DNA of 64,000 bases, taken from NCBI RefSeq assembly GCF_008369195.1, contig NZ_VOBC01000001.1, positions 434,001-498,000 on the forward strand. The letters are read 5' to 3'. The stretch is from Sporosarcina sp. ANT_H38. Its GTDB lineage: Bacteria; Bacillota; Bacilli; Bacillales_A; Planococcaceae. Of this stretch, positions 38,823-48,331 are shown piece after piece. Both the position numbers and the translations under genes were made by a program. Positions within the stretch are counted from its first letter, which is position 1, and each line of letters starts with the position of its first letter. A model generated the notes under the pieces. That model had not been told where the DNA came from and did not search any database. It saw only the letters and a list, made by a program, of their open reading frames with translations.

Positions 38823-39419
38823 ATGATAATCGGCTTAACGGGCAGTATTGCAAGTGGGAAAAGCACTGTGTCTAAAATGTTGCAGAAAAAGGGTTTTCCG
38901 ATTGTAGATGCGGATGAAATTGCACATCTTGTTGTGGAACCTGGCAGTCCAGTTCTACTGGAAATTAGCCGCGTATTTGGACAGGGTATTTTGCGGGCAG
39001 ATGGATCGCTTAACCGTGAAAAAATGGGAGAACGTATATTTGGTAATGTAGAAGAGCGCCAAAAGCTGAATAGCATCATCCATCCTGCCATTCGAAAAGA
39101 AATGATGAGGCAAAAGGAGCAATGGATTTCAACGGGATCAAATACGGTCATCATGGACATCCCACTATTGTTTGAAAGTGGGCTGCAATCGTTCGTTGAT
39201 AAAATCATTGTCGTTTCCGTTACACCAGAAATACAAAAAGAACGGCTCATTGCTAGGAATGTGTTATCGGAAGAAGAAGCCGATGCACGGATTCGTTCTC
39301 AGCTTCCAATGGATGAGAAGGAACTGCGCGCAGACGCGGTTTTGCACAACAATGGTCCAGTAGAAGACACAGAAAGTCAACTGACTGAGGTACTTTCTAA
39401 ATGGAATATAAAGAAGTGA
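38823..39419 (+). CDS. coaE: dephospho-CoA kinase
   Basis: CoaE (198 residues) performs the last step of CoA synthesis, phosphorylating dephospho-CoA. The P-loop GLTGSIASGKST is at residues 4-15. DADEIAHLVVEPG and DIPLLFESG are substrate and lid blocks. The ATG at 38823 follows gaaggggtg, 22 bp after mutM. ytaF, between mutM and coaE in B. subtilis, is absent. Confidence 0.96.
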   Translation: MIIGLTGSIASGKSTVSKMLQKKGFPIVDADEIAHLVVEPGSPVLLEISRVFGQGILRADGSLNREKMGERIFGNVEERQKLNSIIHPAIRKEMMRQKEQWISTGSNTVIMDIPLLFESGLQSFVDKIIVVSVTPEIQKERLIARNVLSEEEADARIRSQLPMDEKELRADAVLHNNGPVEDTESQLTEVLSKWNIKK

Positions 39420-39463
39420 AATGATTCGGAAAAGTAAAACATTCCAATTATTCATGGTAAACC

Positions 39464-39491
39464 TTGGTTTTACTATAGTATGTGTTATACT
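39464..39491 (+). promoter_or_regulatory. gapB promoter
   Basis: TTGGTT (39464-39469), a 16-bp spacer and TATACT (39486-39491), about 50 bp before the start codon. Confidence 0.55.
39481..39491 (+). promoter_or_regulatory. CcpN-like operator 1 at gapB
   Basis: TGTGTTATACT matches every position of TRTGHYATAYW, the CcpN motif as I recall it. It covers the -10 hexamer of gapB. Confidence 0.6.
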
Positions 39492-39512
39492 AATGGTGGG
39501 TAACAGTTAAAA

Positions 39513-39523
39513 AGTATAACATA
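39513..39523 (-). promoter_or_regulatory. CcpN-like operator 2 at gapB
   Basis: On the reverse strand, TATGTTATACT again fits TRTGHYATAYW exactly. It lies in the early leader, inverted with respect to operator 1 and three helical turns away. Confidence 0.6.
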
Positions 39524-39542
39524 CATATTGGAGGATCTTCAT

Positions 39543-40565
39543 ATGACTACTTCTATTGCGATAAACGGGTTTGGGCGAATTGGACGGATGGTATTCCGCC
39601 AAATGATTACAGAAGAAGATGTAACAATTGTAGCAATCAACGCAATGTATCCATCAGAAACGCTCGCTCACCTTATTAAGTATGATACGAATCACGGTAC
39701 ATTTGCTGGCGAAGTTATAGCAGAAGAAAACGCGATTGTCGTAAATGGGAAACGAGTGCAAATCGTTTCTGACCGTGATCCACTTAACCTTCCTTGGAGA
39801 GAGTTTGGCGTCGATATTGTCATCGAAGCGACTGGTAAGTTCAACTCTCGTGACAAAGCGGCACTTCACATTGAAGCTGGGGCGAAAAAAGTGATTATAT
39901 CCGCACCGGGTAAAAATGAAGATATTACAATTGTTCTAGGTGTTAATGACGATAAATTAGATATTGAAAAGCATGACATCATTTCGAATGCCAGTTGTAC
40001 AACGAACTGTCTTGCTCCGGTTGCTAAAGTATTGAATGATACATTTGGTATCGACAATGGTTTAATGACGACTATTCATGCTTATACAAACGATCAAAAA
40101 AACTTGGATAATCCACATAAGGACCTTCGACGTGCACGTGCATGCGGACAATCTATCATTCCGACGTCTACTGGGGCAGCAAAAGCATTGGCTCTTGTAC
40201 TTCCAGAACTAGAAGGAAAGATTCACGGAATGTCTCTTCGAATTCCGACGCCAAATGTATCACTTGTCGACCTCGTTGTAGACTTGAAACAAGACGTTAC
40301 AGTAGAAATGGTGAATGGTGCATTCAAACAGGCCTCTGAAGGCACGATGGCAGGAATTCTCCGTTTCTCTATGGAACCGCTTGTCTCTGTTGATTTTAAT
40401 ACGACAACTGACTCTGCAATCATTGATGGCCTTTCAACGATCGTCATGGCTGATCGCAAAGTGAAAGTACTTGCTTGGTATGATAACGAGTGGGGCTACT
40501 CTGCACGGGTCGTCGATTTGACAAAGAAAGTCGCTGCAGCTTTGGAAATAAAAAAACTTGCGTAA
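39543..40565 (+). CDS. gapB: glyceraldehyde-3-phosphate dehydrogenase, gluconeogenic GapB type
   Basis: This 340-residue enzyme reduces 1,3-bisphosphoglycerate during growth on gluconeogenic carbon, normally with NADP. The Rossmann motif INGFGRIGR is at the N-terminus. The residue after the second strand, Asp in NAD-dependent GapA, is replaced (INAMYPSE), which fits NADP use. The catalytic Cys152 sits in SNASCTTNCLAPV. The ATG at 39543 follows tggagga. Two CcpN-type sites in the promoter suggest glucose repression. It is placed after coaE as in B. subtilis; the following speD is missing. Confidence 0.94.
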   Translation: MTTSIAINGFGRIGRMVFRQMITEEDVTIVAINAMYPSETLAHLIKYDTNHGTFAGEVIAEENAIVVNGKRVQIVSDRDPLNLPWREFGVDIVIEATGKFNSRDKAALHIEAGAKKVIISAPGKNEDITIVLGVNDDKLDIEKHDIISNASCTTNCLAPVAKVLNDTFGIDNGLMTTIHAYTNDQKNLDNPHKDLRRARACGQSIIPTSTGAAKALALVLPELEGKIHGMSLRIPTPNVSLVDLVVDLKQDVTVEMVNGAFKQASEGTMAGILRFSMEPLVSVDFNTTTDSAIIDGLSTIVMADRKVKVLAWYDNEWGYSARVVDLTKKVAAALEIKKLA

Positions 40566-40579
40566 TTGTGAATAGAGAG

Positions 40580-40620
40580 CGTCCCTAAAGTCGATGTGTG
40601 ATGACTTTAGGGACGTTTTT
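40580..40620 (+). terminator. terminator after gapB
   Basis: A perfect 13-bp stem (40580-40592 with 40603-40615) is followed by five T residues. Confidence 0.88.
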
Positions 40621-40672
40621 CTTGATGCACAATGTTTCTTTACTCTCTATTTCGATTTTTTTTAGCTTGTTC

Positions 40673-40681
40673 TGTTATAAT
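40673..40681 (+). promoter_or_regulatory. extended -10 promoter of nrdR
   Basis: TGTTATAAT is an extended -10 element 38 bp before the start; no good -35 is visible. Confidence 0.5.
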
Positions 40682-40718
40682 TAAGTTATTATCTAATGAA
40701 AAGCGGAGGAAACAAACT

Positions 40719-41180
40719 ATGAAATGTCCAGCTTGCCAGTTCAATGGCACCCGGGTAGTCGATTCCAGACCCGCTGAGGAGAATAGATCCATACGACGAC
40801 GCAGAGAATGTGAACAATGCGCATTCCGATTTACTACATTTGAAAAAGTTGAGGAAATGCCGTTGATTGTTGTAAAAAAAGATGGTTCGCGTGAAGAATT
40901 TAGCGGTGAAAAAGTACTCAGAGGCCTTATTCGTGCTTGTGAAAAACGCCCTGTTTCTCTTGAGGATCTAAAAAATATCGTTTATTCGATTGAAAAAGAA
41001 TTGAGAAGCGCAGGCGTCGTGGAGATTAACTCTGATGATGTTGGGGAAATGGTTATGGAACGGCTGTCGGAAGTTGATGAGGTCGCTTATGTTAGATTCG
41101 CTTCGGTCTATCGAGAATATAAAGACATAACAGTGTTCATAAAAGAATTGCAAGACTTACAAAAACGAACGAAAAAGTAA
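40719..41180 (+). CDS. nrdR: ribonucleotide reductase repressor NrdR
   Basis: NrdR (153 residues) is the ATP/dATP-sensing repressor of ribonucleotide reductase genes. It has an N-terminal zinc ribbon (MKCPAC and ECEQC), the conserved stretch [20 protein letters not shown], then an ATP-cone (about 49-139). The ATG at 40719 follows gcggagga; an earlier in-frame start at 40632 is rejected because the zinc ribbon is N-terminal in the family. It precedes dnaB-dnaI as in B. subtilis. No NrdR box was recognised in the window. Confidence 0.95.
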   Translation: MKCPACQFNGTRVVDSRPAEENRSIRRRRECEQCAFRFTTFEKVEEMPLIVVKKDGSREEFSGEKVLRGLIRACEKRPVSLEDLKNIVYSIEKELRSAGVVEINSDDVGEMVMERLSEVDEVAYVRFASVYREYKDITVFIKELQDLQKRTKK

Positions 41181-41212
41181 CGTATCCCATTCAGATAGGA
41201 TGTAGAGTTCCG

Positions 41213-42580
41213 ATGGCACCCCTTTATAAAGAATTACAGCCAGTTGATGCATACAAAATACGGTTATCACATCCCTTTTCGGATTACGACCGTCAACTCC
41301 TTACGTTATTTTATCAACCGCTGATTGGCCAGGGTGCGATGAGTTTGTTTATGACGCTATGGGCGGACGCAGAGCGTGAAGATGGCCTTGAATATAACCA
41401 TTACCATCTAATGAACATTTTGACGATGCCGCTAGGACCTGTTTTCGAGGCCAGGATTTCACTGGAAGCGATTGGCTTATTACGTACTTACAAGAAAAAA
41501 GATGGAGATGCAAGATTATTTGTTTATGAACTGCTTCCTCCACTTGATGCCAAAGGTTTCTTTCAGGATCCATTGTTGTCCACTTTCTTGTTCAGTAAAA
41601 TCGGAGAGCAGGCATATCGGAGTCTACGTAGCCGTTTTGCGCTAGATAGTGTTAATGAAGTCGGGTTTGACGATGTTTCACGTACATTTTTGGATGTGTA
41701 TACACCCGTTCAACAGGGGTATGGCATGGATATAGGAGAAGGTCAGCAATTTATAGGACGGAATGAACCGGAAGGCGTTCCATTTTTGCATTCGGACTTT
41801 GATTTCGATCTGCTTCGTTCGGGATTATCTGAACAAATGGTTCCGAAAGCTTCATTATCCTCTGTTTCAAAGGAATCAATTGCAAAACTCGCATTCCTTT
41901 ATTCGCTCACGCCGCTGGACATGCAAAAAGTCATCATGATGGCGCTTGATGAAGACCTCAAGTTGCCAGAAGACAGATTGCGAAAATCAGCATCGGAGTT
42001 TTATAAAATGAATGTTTCAAAAGAGGCACCGGTCTTGCATAAGGTGTACGCGAAAGAATTACCTAAGCCTGAAACCGGAGTATTGACGCGAGATGAAGAA
42101 TTGGTACATTACCTTGAAAATACGGCGCCACTTGAAATGTTGCGTGATATTAATGGTAAAGAGCCGCTTTCAGTCGATGTGAAGCTTGCCGAAAAGCTGA
42201 TTAATACGCATGGATTGTCCGTTGGTGTTGTCAATGTCCTGTTGCAATACGTTCATTTACGCAATGACGGTAAAATAACCAACAGCTATGTTGAACGGAT
42301 TGCTTCACATTGGATGAACAAAAAGGTGGATACGGTGAAAACTGCACTTGAAATGTCACGGAATGAACATGATCAGTATGTGAAGTGGAAAAATGAAGGT
42401 CAGAAATCGACACCGAGACGAAAACCTGTACGGGAAGAGAAAGTGCCAGAATGGTTTTATAAAAAAGAGGAAAAGAAAACAAAATCAGAAAAACCTGTTA
42501 AACGTTCTTCATCTATCGATGAAGAACGTCGAAAATTACTTGAGGAATTAGGTGTAACAGGGGACGGGACGGTGAAGTGA
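41213..42580 (+). CDS. dnaB: replication initiation and membrane attachment protein DnaB
   Basis: This Firmicutes-specific helicase loader (455 residues) works with DnaD and DnaI at the origin; it is not the E. coli-type helicase. The N-terminal winged-helix domain (about 1-150, HPFSDYDRQLLTLFYQPLIG) is followed by DnaB/DnaD-type helical repeats. A lysine-rich C-terminus (KKEEKKTKSEKPVKR) ends the protein. The start ATG at 41213 has only a weak Shine-Dalgarno. dnaI begins one base after its stop. Confidence 0.92.
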   Translation: MAPLYKELQPVDAYKIRLSHPFSDYDRQLLTLFYQPLIGQGAMSLFMTLWADAEREDGLEYNHYHLMNILTMPLGPVFEARISLEAIGLLRTYKKKDGDARLFVYELLPPLDAKGFFQDPLLSTFLFSKIGEQAYRSLRSRFALDSVNEVGFDDVSRTFLDVYTPVQQGYGMDIGEGQQFIGRNEPEGVPFLHSDFDFDLLRSGLSEQMVPKASLSSVSKESIAKLAFLYSLTPLDMQKVIMMALDEDLKLPEDRLRKSASEFYKMNVSKEAPVLHKVYAKELPKPETGVLTRDEELVHYLENTAPLEMLRDINGKEPLSVDVKLAEKLINTHGLSVGVVNVLLQYVHLRNDGKITNSYVERIASHWMNKKVDTVKTALEMSRNEHDQYVKWKNEGQKSTPRRKPVREEKVPEWFYKKEEKKTKSEKPVKRSSSIDEERRKLLEELGVTGDGTVK

Positions 42581-42581
42581 A

Positions 42582-43526
42582 ATGGAACATATTGGCGACA
42601 CGCTTAAACGCGTTGTGAAATCACCAGCATTTGCCGCGAGGTACGATGAATTGCGAAAAGAAGTGATGGAGAGTTCGGGGGTACAACAATTTCTGACGGA
42701 TCATTCCACTGAAGTTGATGGCGAAGTTGTAGAACGGAGCCTCGGCAAGTTATATGAATATGCAACAGCTTCCCATAGTTGCGGAAAATGTCCTGACCTC
42801 GCAGGGTGTGTAAATATCATGAAGGGCTTCGAGCCGAAATTATTATTATCCCGCGGGCTTGTTGACGTGGAATATACAAAATGTCCGAACAGACTAGTTG
42901 ATGACAATCAACGTACTATTATGAAAATGATAGACAGTATGTATATGCCGAAAGATGTCATGGAAGCGAAGTTACAAAGCATTGATATGTTTTTTGATGA
43001 CAGTAGGGTGAAAGCTGTACGTGCTGCGAAAGATTTCTTAAACGTTTTCGATGAAACCGGAAAACTTCCAGAGCGTGGCATGTATATTTATGGTCCATTT
43101 GGAATTGGTAAATCTTTTGTGCTTGGAGCATTGGCGAACGAATTAGCGAATCGCCGAATACGCACGGTTGCTGTTTATGTCCCGGAATTCCTAAGGGAAA
43201 TGAAACAATCCATTCAAGATCACACATTAAACGAGAAAATCGATTTTGTGAAAAACGCACAAGTGCTTATGCTTGATGATATTGGTGCCGAAGCGATGTC
43301 TTCTTGGACACGCGATGAAGTGTTAGGGACTATTTTGCAATACAGAATGGCAGAAAAAATGCCGACTTTTTTCACATCTAACTTGAGTTACGCTGAACTT
43401 GAAGATCATTTGACTTATACACAGCGTGGTGAAAAAGACGTACTAAAGGCAGCGCGCATCATGGAGAGAGTACAAATGATCAGCAGCCCTATCCGGCTAG
43501 ATGGTGAAAATAGACGTGATAAATAA
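42582..43526 (+). CDS. dnaI: primosomal protein DnaI (helicase loader)
   Basis: DnaI (314 residues) is the AAA+ ATPase that loads the replicative helicase. An N-terminal zinc-binding region includes Cys67, Cys70, Cys76 and Cys101 (HSCGKCPDLAGC, then KCP). Walker A is GPFGIGKS (171-178) and Walker B VLMLDDIGAE; sensor 1 is FFTSNLSY. The ATG at 42582 overlaps the end region of dnaB translation (TGAAATG). ytxC, which follows in B. subtilis, is replaced by degenerate sequence. Confidence 0.95.
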   Translation: MEHIGDTLKRVVKSPAFAARYDELRKEVMESSGVQQFLTDHSTEVDGEVVERSLGKLYEYATASHSCGKCPDLAGCVNIMKGFEPKLLLSRGLVDVEYTKCPNRLVDDNQRTIMKMIDSMYMPKDVMEAKLQSIDMFFDDSRVKAVRAAKDFLNVFDETGKLPERGMYIYGPFGIGKSFVLGALANELANRRIRTVAVYVPEFLREMKQSIQDHTLNEKIDFVKNAQVLMLDDIGAEAMSSWTRDEVLGTILQYRMAEKMPTFFTSNLSYAELEDHLTYTQRGEKDVLKAARIMERVQMISSPIRLDGENRRDK

Positions 43527-43899
43527 AGAATTTGCGCTGGAGTCTGGACTTGGAATAACTCATTTAGAAGATTATCCACTGGTCAAGAATTTTATGATTT
43601 CCTATGCATACAAAAAACTGGTACATGGTTCAATGAACTTATGTATCAGTTTTTTGTATGGGCGAAAATGGCATTGGAAATCCAATGGGCGATTATGAAA
43701 AGCATCACTATGAAGTTGTTGTGCGTAAATTTAATGTATCCGTCCTTGAAAAGTTGTGGGGTTATCGGGATGGCGTAGAGTTAAAGACATCCATCGAGAT
43801 TTAATTGATTCGTTCTTCGATAAAGGACAAAGAGATTTACTAAATGATATTTCCAAGGATATTTTACACGTACTAAATGCTCATGTAGTAGCGTCTTAA
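43527..43899 (+). pseudogene. decayed gene after dnaI, unknown family
   Basis: Three open segments lie in three different frames. One runs from dnaI's end to 43696 (LEDYPLVKNFMISYAYKK). A second runs 43658-43804 (GDYEKHHYEVVVRKF). A third ends at 43899 (RDLIDSFFDKGQRDLLNDI). Each reads like protein, none has a ribosome site, and together they would make about 130 codons with two frameshifts. I do not recognise the family. From 43900 to 44110 I see only an AT-rich leader with a hairpin (44008-44015 with 44024-44031). Confidence 0.4.
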
Positions 43900-44110
43900 T
43901 TCGTAATAATTAAACTTATTTTGTGATATTAGGGAATTCCCTAGGTTATTAGTAGGAAGATTGGTGATATGATAAAAGTTGCATATATTCTTTTTATTGA
44001 AAAATTATTCACCACTATTTACCGTGGTGAAGATGCAAGAAATTATGATATTTATATATTCAGGGTAATATAGCCTCGAATCGGTATTTCTATAAAAGGG
44101 GGATTGTTAT

Positions 44111-46591
44111 ATGATGCTTCTGGAAATCAATAATTTATTGCCTATTTCCAGTGTATTGGAAGAGAAATTTTCTATATCAATTTTAGATCGTAACGGGATC
44201 TTCACACACGTGAATCGGAAATTTTGCGACCTCTCAAAGTATAGTGAAAATGAATTGATTGGAGAAAGTTACGAAAAAGTGTGTATGGAATGGACGCTGG
44301 AAACCGCCAATCAGGGAATGATAAGGGATTTAATTAAAGGTAAAGTAAGTCATCAGATAGTCAAACTTGTTTCTAAAGATGGTTTACCTTATTGGGTGCA
44401 AGCAACAATTTTGCCTGTTCTCAACGAAGATCGCAAAATCACCCAATTTATTTCTTTTGATTTCGATATCACACAAAAAGTACTTACCGAAAAAAAATAT
44501 AAAAATACACTCGAGGACTTTCGTACAATTGAAAATGCTCTCAATCAATCCTCTATTGTCGCAATTACTAATAGCAGAGGAATTATTACTTATGTGAATG
44601 AAAAGTTTTGTGAACTATCAAAGTACTCAGCTGATGAATTGATTGGAAAATCACATCGGGTTGTAAACTCGGGCTATCATCCAAAAAGCTTTTTCAAAGA
44701 AATGTGGCGTACGATTGAGAGAGGCGGTATTTGGAAAGGCGATGTGAAAAATCGAGCGAAAGATGGCGTAGAATATTGGGTGAACACGACGATTGTTCCT
44801 TATTTAGATGATAAAGGGGATCCTTACCAATATATCGTAATTCGAACAGACATTACAGATAGAAAAGAAGCAGAAGAGGCGCTACAAATTGCTCTGAAAA
44901 ATGACTTTTCTCAGACAGTGAGAAATCTTCAAAACGCGGTTTTTAAATATAGGAATGATGATAATGGGGAAATAGTTTTTACGCTTATTGAGGGAAAGCT
45001 TACTGAAAAACTTGGCATTACAACTGAGAATATATCCAAGAAAGCGCTGGCATATCCTTTTTCAGAAGAGGAAATCAAGCAATTTAACTTTTTTTTGAAA
45101 GAAGGCTTACAAGGGAAAGAGATTCACTTTGAATTAAATTTGTTTCAATATGCATTTATTGTATACATATCACCGATTTTTGAAAACAACGAAGTTATTG
45201 AGGTTGTTGGTACCGTCTCAGATATTTCCGAACGAAAAGAAGCGGAAAAGCTCGTTGAACATATGGCTTATTATGACTATTTAACAGCGCTTCCAAACAG
45301 ACGATTTTTCCAACAAAAAGTGAACGAAACAATTAAACAATCTCAAGTAGAAGATGCAACATTTGGAATCATGTTTATTGATCTTGATTGTTTTAAACAG
45401 GTCAACGATAAGATGGGGCATGCAATTGGTGACCAACTACTAATAACTGTTGGCGAACGACTTAAAAATTGTAGTCCTAAAGTTGATATCGTTGCACGCC
45501 ACGGCGGTGATGAGTTTGTCATTTTACTTCATTCAGCGCAGCCTTCAGAGTTGGAAGCGGTGGCGACGAAGATTATTGGAGAGTTGTCCCAACCGTTCGT
45601 TTTTGGGGAGCTTGACGTGTTCACTAGTTCAAGTATCGGTATCAGTAGGTTTCCGGAAGATGGATACGACTACGATACATTAATACGAAATGCTGATTCA
45701 GCTATGTATAGTGCGAAAGAAAATGGTAAAAACACATATTGCCTTTTCGATAAAGAAGTAAAAAACAATATTTGTGACCATAAAACGCTTGTACTTGGAC
45801 TTCAGGAAGCCCTACAAAAGGATCAGTTCGTGCTTCATTATCAGCCGCAAATGAATTTAAAAACAGGGAAACTCATCGGGGTGGAAGCACTCATCCGTTG
45901 GCAACATCCCTCAGAAGGCATCATCTCTCCTTTGCATTTTATCCCGACTGCCGAAGAAACCGGGTTAATTGTACAAATTGGGAAATGGGTACTTGAAACC
46001 GCTTGCGCGCAGGCAAAAGAATGGCAAAACGACAGTTATTCACCAGTTAGAATGAATGTAAACGTTTCCTTTCTCCAGTTTATTCATCCCTCTTTTGTTG
46101 CACAAGTAAGCGAAACGCTGACAAAAACAGGGCTGAAACCGGAGTATCTAAATCTTGAAATCACCGAAAGTGCGACTATCGACGTAAACCATAGCCAGGT
46201 AATTCTCCAGCAACTCAGGGAAATGGGCATCAATATTAGCATCGACGATTTCGGAACGGGTTACTCTTCTTTAAGTTATTTGAATAAATTTCCAATTACT
46301 CACTTGAAAATAGACCAGGTATTTGTTCAAGAGTTGAATACAAGCACGAGTAACCGGGCAATCGTCAAAACAATCGTTGATTTGGCTAAGAGTTTAGATT
46401 TGAATATTATTGCCGAAGGGGTCGAAACGGTTGAACAGGAATTATTTTTACAGGAATTGCATTGCGATGAAGTCCAAGGCTACTTTTATTCGAAGCCACT
46501 TCCCAACGATAAGGTACAACTCCTTTTGAAAAAACTAAGTATTCCCTCGACATCTGGGGCAGGTTTTGATCGTGGAAATTTATACAATTAA
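44111..46591 (+). CDS. PAS-PAS-GGDEF-EAL cyclic-di-GMP enzyme
   Basis: This 826-residue cytosolic protein has two clear PAS domains (about 15-125 and 140-255, each with FxxVNxKFCxLSKYS), a third weaker one (about 265-375), GGDEF (380-550) and EAL (560-810). The cyclase signature GGDEF is intact at 465-469. The EAL motif is at 592-594, and [10 protein letters not shown] and EGVETVEQE are kept, so both activities are possible. The RxxD inhibitory site is absent (PKVD). The start follows aaaagggg. The HemAT-like gene begins 17 bp downstream, so the two are probably co-expressed. It is not at this place in B. subtilis. Confidence 0.9.
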   Translation: MMLLEINNLLPISSVLEEKFSISILDRNGIFTHVNRKFCDLSKYSENELIGESYEKVCMEWTLETANQGMIRDLIKGKVSHQIVKLVSKDGLPYWVQATILPVLNEDRKITQFISFDFDITQKVLTEKKYKNTLEDFRTIENALNQSSIVAITNSRGIITYVNEKFCELSKYSADELIGKSHRVVNSGYHPKSFFKEMWRTIERGGIWKGDVKNRAKDGVEYWVNTTIVPYLDDKGDPYQYIVIRTDITDRKEAEEALQIALKNDFSQTVRNLQNAVFKYRNDDNGEIVFTLIEGKLTEKLGITTENISKKALAYPFSEEEIKQFNFFLKEGLQGKEIHFELNLFQYAFIVYISPIFENNEVIEVVGTVSDISERKEAEKLVEHMAYYDYLTALPNRRFFQQKVNETIKQSQVEDATFGIMFIDLDCFKQVNDKMGHAIGDQLLITVGERLKNCSPKVDIVARHGGDEFVILLHSAQPSELEAVATKIIGELSQPFVFGELDVFTSSSIGISRFPEDGYDYDTLIRNADSAMYSAKENGKNTYCLFDKEVKNNICDHKTLVLGLQEALQKDQFVLHYQPQMNLKTGKLIGVEALIRWQHPSEGIISPLHFIPTAEETGLIVQIGKWVLETACAQAKEWQNDSYSPVRMNVNVSFLQFIHPSFVAQVSETLTKTGLKPEYLNLEITESATIDVNHSQVILQQLREMGINISIDDFGTGYSSLSYLNKFPITHLKIDQVFVQELNTSTSNRAIVKTIVDLAKSLDLNIIAEGVETVEQELFLQELHCDEVQGYFYSKPLPNDKVQLLLKKLSIPSTSGAGFDRGNLYN

Positions 46592-46608
46592 AGATTGGAG
46601 AAGACCTC

Positions 46609-47901
46609 ATGTTATTTTTTACTCGCAAAAAAACTGAACAATCATTAAAAAATGTTCAAGTTTCAAGGATAGGAATATTCCTCCAAGATAAGGAACGATT
46701 AAAACAATTGTCTATGATCAAGTTGGAATTAGAAGATTTGCAACTTGTACGCCGATTAAAACCGTACGTTGAAGAACAAATCAATCAAATTGTCGACGGG
46801 TTTTATACAGCTATCATTCAAGTGCCCACATTAACGACAATTATTGAAAAGAACAGTTCCATTGAGAAACTAAGGAAAACATTAGAAAAACATATCATTG
46901 AATTATTTGATGGAAGAATCGATCACGGGTTCATTGAAAGCAGGGTACAAGTTGCTAAAATGCATGTTCATATAGGGTTACTTCCCAAATGGTATATTGC
47001 TGCATTTCAAAACCTACAGTCCAGTCTAATCCGAATGATTTATTCCTTGAAATTATCGAATGATGAAGAACAAAAAGTCATTTTATCTGTCTGTAAATTA
47101 CTAAACTTTGAACAGCAAATTGTTTTGGAGGAATTTGATGATTTTGCAACGTCAATTCATCAGAAAGAACAGAATAAAATCCAACTTCGTATAAAAGAAA
47201 CGATTGGTAAGATATCCAACGAGTTAGAGCTGCAATCTTCTGGGACGTCCGTTTCCGTAAGTGAACTTATTGGGAATGCGAAACAAGTGAATGAACAGTT
47301 AAAATCCTGCATCATCGATTCGAATGAAACAAAACATATTTCTCAAGTAGGTATTGCCCAAATGCGGGGACTACTTAAACACACCACCGAAATAGATAAA
47401 AGAACAAACGAAATGTCACAGATGGTGCAACGGCTGGCTGCCTCGTCAAATGAAATACAAAAGGTTATTCAAATTGTAAAAACCATTGCCAATCAAACAA
47501 ATTTGCTTGCACTAAATTCAGCAATTGAAGCCGCCCGTGCCGGGAAATATGGGAAAGGTTTTGCAGTCGTTGCCGATGAAGTACGAAAGCTGGCAGACCA
47601 AACGAAGCAATCTGTCGAACAAATTGCCACATTAATCGATGTATCCAGTAATGTTACCGATCAAGTCATAGACTCTATCGTAGACATTCAAAGCTTAGTA
47701 GGTGAGGGTCTGACGGAAAACAAGAAATCAATGGAATCATTTGAACAAATCACTGAAGCCATCGATACATCCATTGTGGATTTTCAAGATGTGGGGGACC
47801 AATTGTCTTCCTTAGCCGAAGTTGTCGTGACAATCGGGACTGCTGCCGGACAACTAATGAAATCTGCAAAAGTTCTTGATGACACGGTCAGGAGTTTTTA
47901 A
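46609..47901 (+). CDS. hemAT: HemAT-like globin-coupled chemotaxis sensor
   Basis: This 430-residue soluble protein has an N-terminal globin sensor (about 15-185) and a methyl-accepting signalling domain (about 220-430). The haem-ligand region is [21 protein letters not shown] in two parts, with His119 or His121 as proximal ligand. The signalling tip is [19 protein letters not shown] followed by [16 protein letters not shown]. There are no membrane segments. B. subtilis HemAT senses oxygen for aerotaxis, and the same role is likely here. It follows the GGDEF-EAL gene closely. Confidence 0.9.
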   Translation: MLFFTRKKTEQSLKNVQVSRIGIFLQDKERLKQLSMIKLELEDLQLVRRLKPYVEEQINQIVDGFYTAIIQVPTLTTIIEKNSSIEKLRKTLEKHIIELFDGRIDHGFIESRVQVAKMHVHIGLLPKWYIAAFQNLQSSLIRMIYSLKLSNDEEQKVILSVCKLLNFEQQIVLEEFDDFATSIHQKEQNKIQLRIKETIGKISNELELQSSGTSVSVSELIGNAKQVNEQLKSCIIDSNETKHISQVGIAQMRGLLKHTTEIDKRTNEMSQMVQRLAASSNEIQKVIQIVKTIANQTNLLALNSAIEAARAGKYGKGFAVVADEVRKLADQTKQSVEQIATLIDVSSNVTDQVIDSIVDIQSLVGEGLTENKKSMESFEQITEAIDTSIVDFQDVGDQLSSLAEVVVTIGTAAGQLMKSAKVLDDTVRSF

Positions 47902-47910
47902 CTAAAATTA

Positions 47911-48287
47911 ACCAGTAAATAACTTGATCAGCCCCTGAGTTCTACTTATATAGTTGCACGCTTTGAATCGAATGACTTCTAGTACGATTACTGAGATGTC
48001 TGGATGTGTAGGGATGCGACTTTGTCGTACCCCCACACATTTTTTTCGGTAATCGTATGGTTATCCTTCATCCGTCGCGCTCCAAATGCTTAAATACCTA
48101 GAGTGCTAAAGGTTTTTTGGACGAAAGAATAGCTTGCTTTTTACCTGGAGAAAAGCCGCCAAAGATGCAATTTTGGCGGCTGATGCTTTCTCTATGGTTT
48201 TTCTTATATATTTTAAAGAAGTGTCACTTTCTATAAGATGACACAAGATTAGTTGCATAATCTTTGCTAAAAGTAAGCAAGGAACAC
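47911..48287 (+). repeat. palindrome-rich intergenic repeat, copy B
   Basis: This is the second copy of the element at 3851-4233, in the same orientation. It keeps the gccgccaaa hairpin exactly (48154-48163 with 48172-48181) and the segment ggtaatcgtatggttatcc. The inner long stem (around 48008-48041) carries several mismatches, so it is more decayed than copy A. It fills the gap between the HemAT-like gene and the reverse-strand deacetylase gene and holds no gene. Confidence 0.85.
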
Positions 48288-48331
48288 ATTGATAAATTCA
48301 ATTGAAAAGTGCTGACTTTGGGAAGCGTAGA

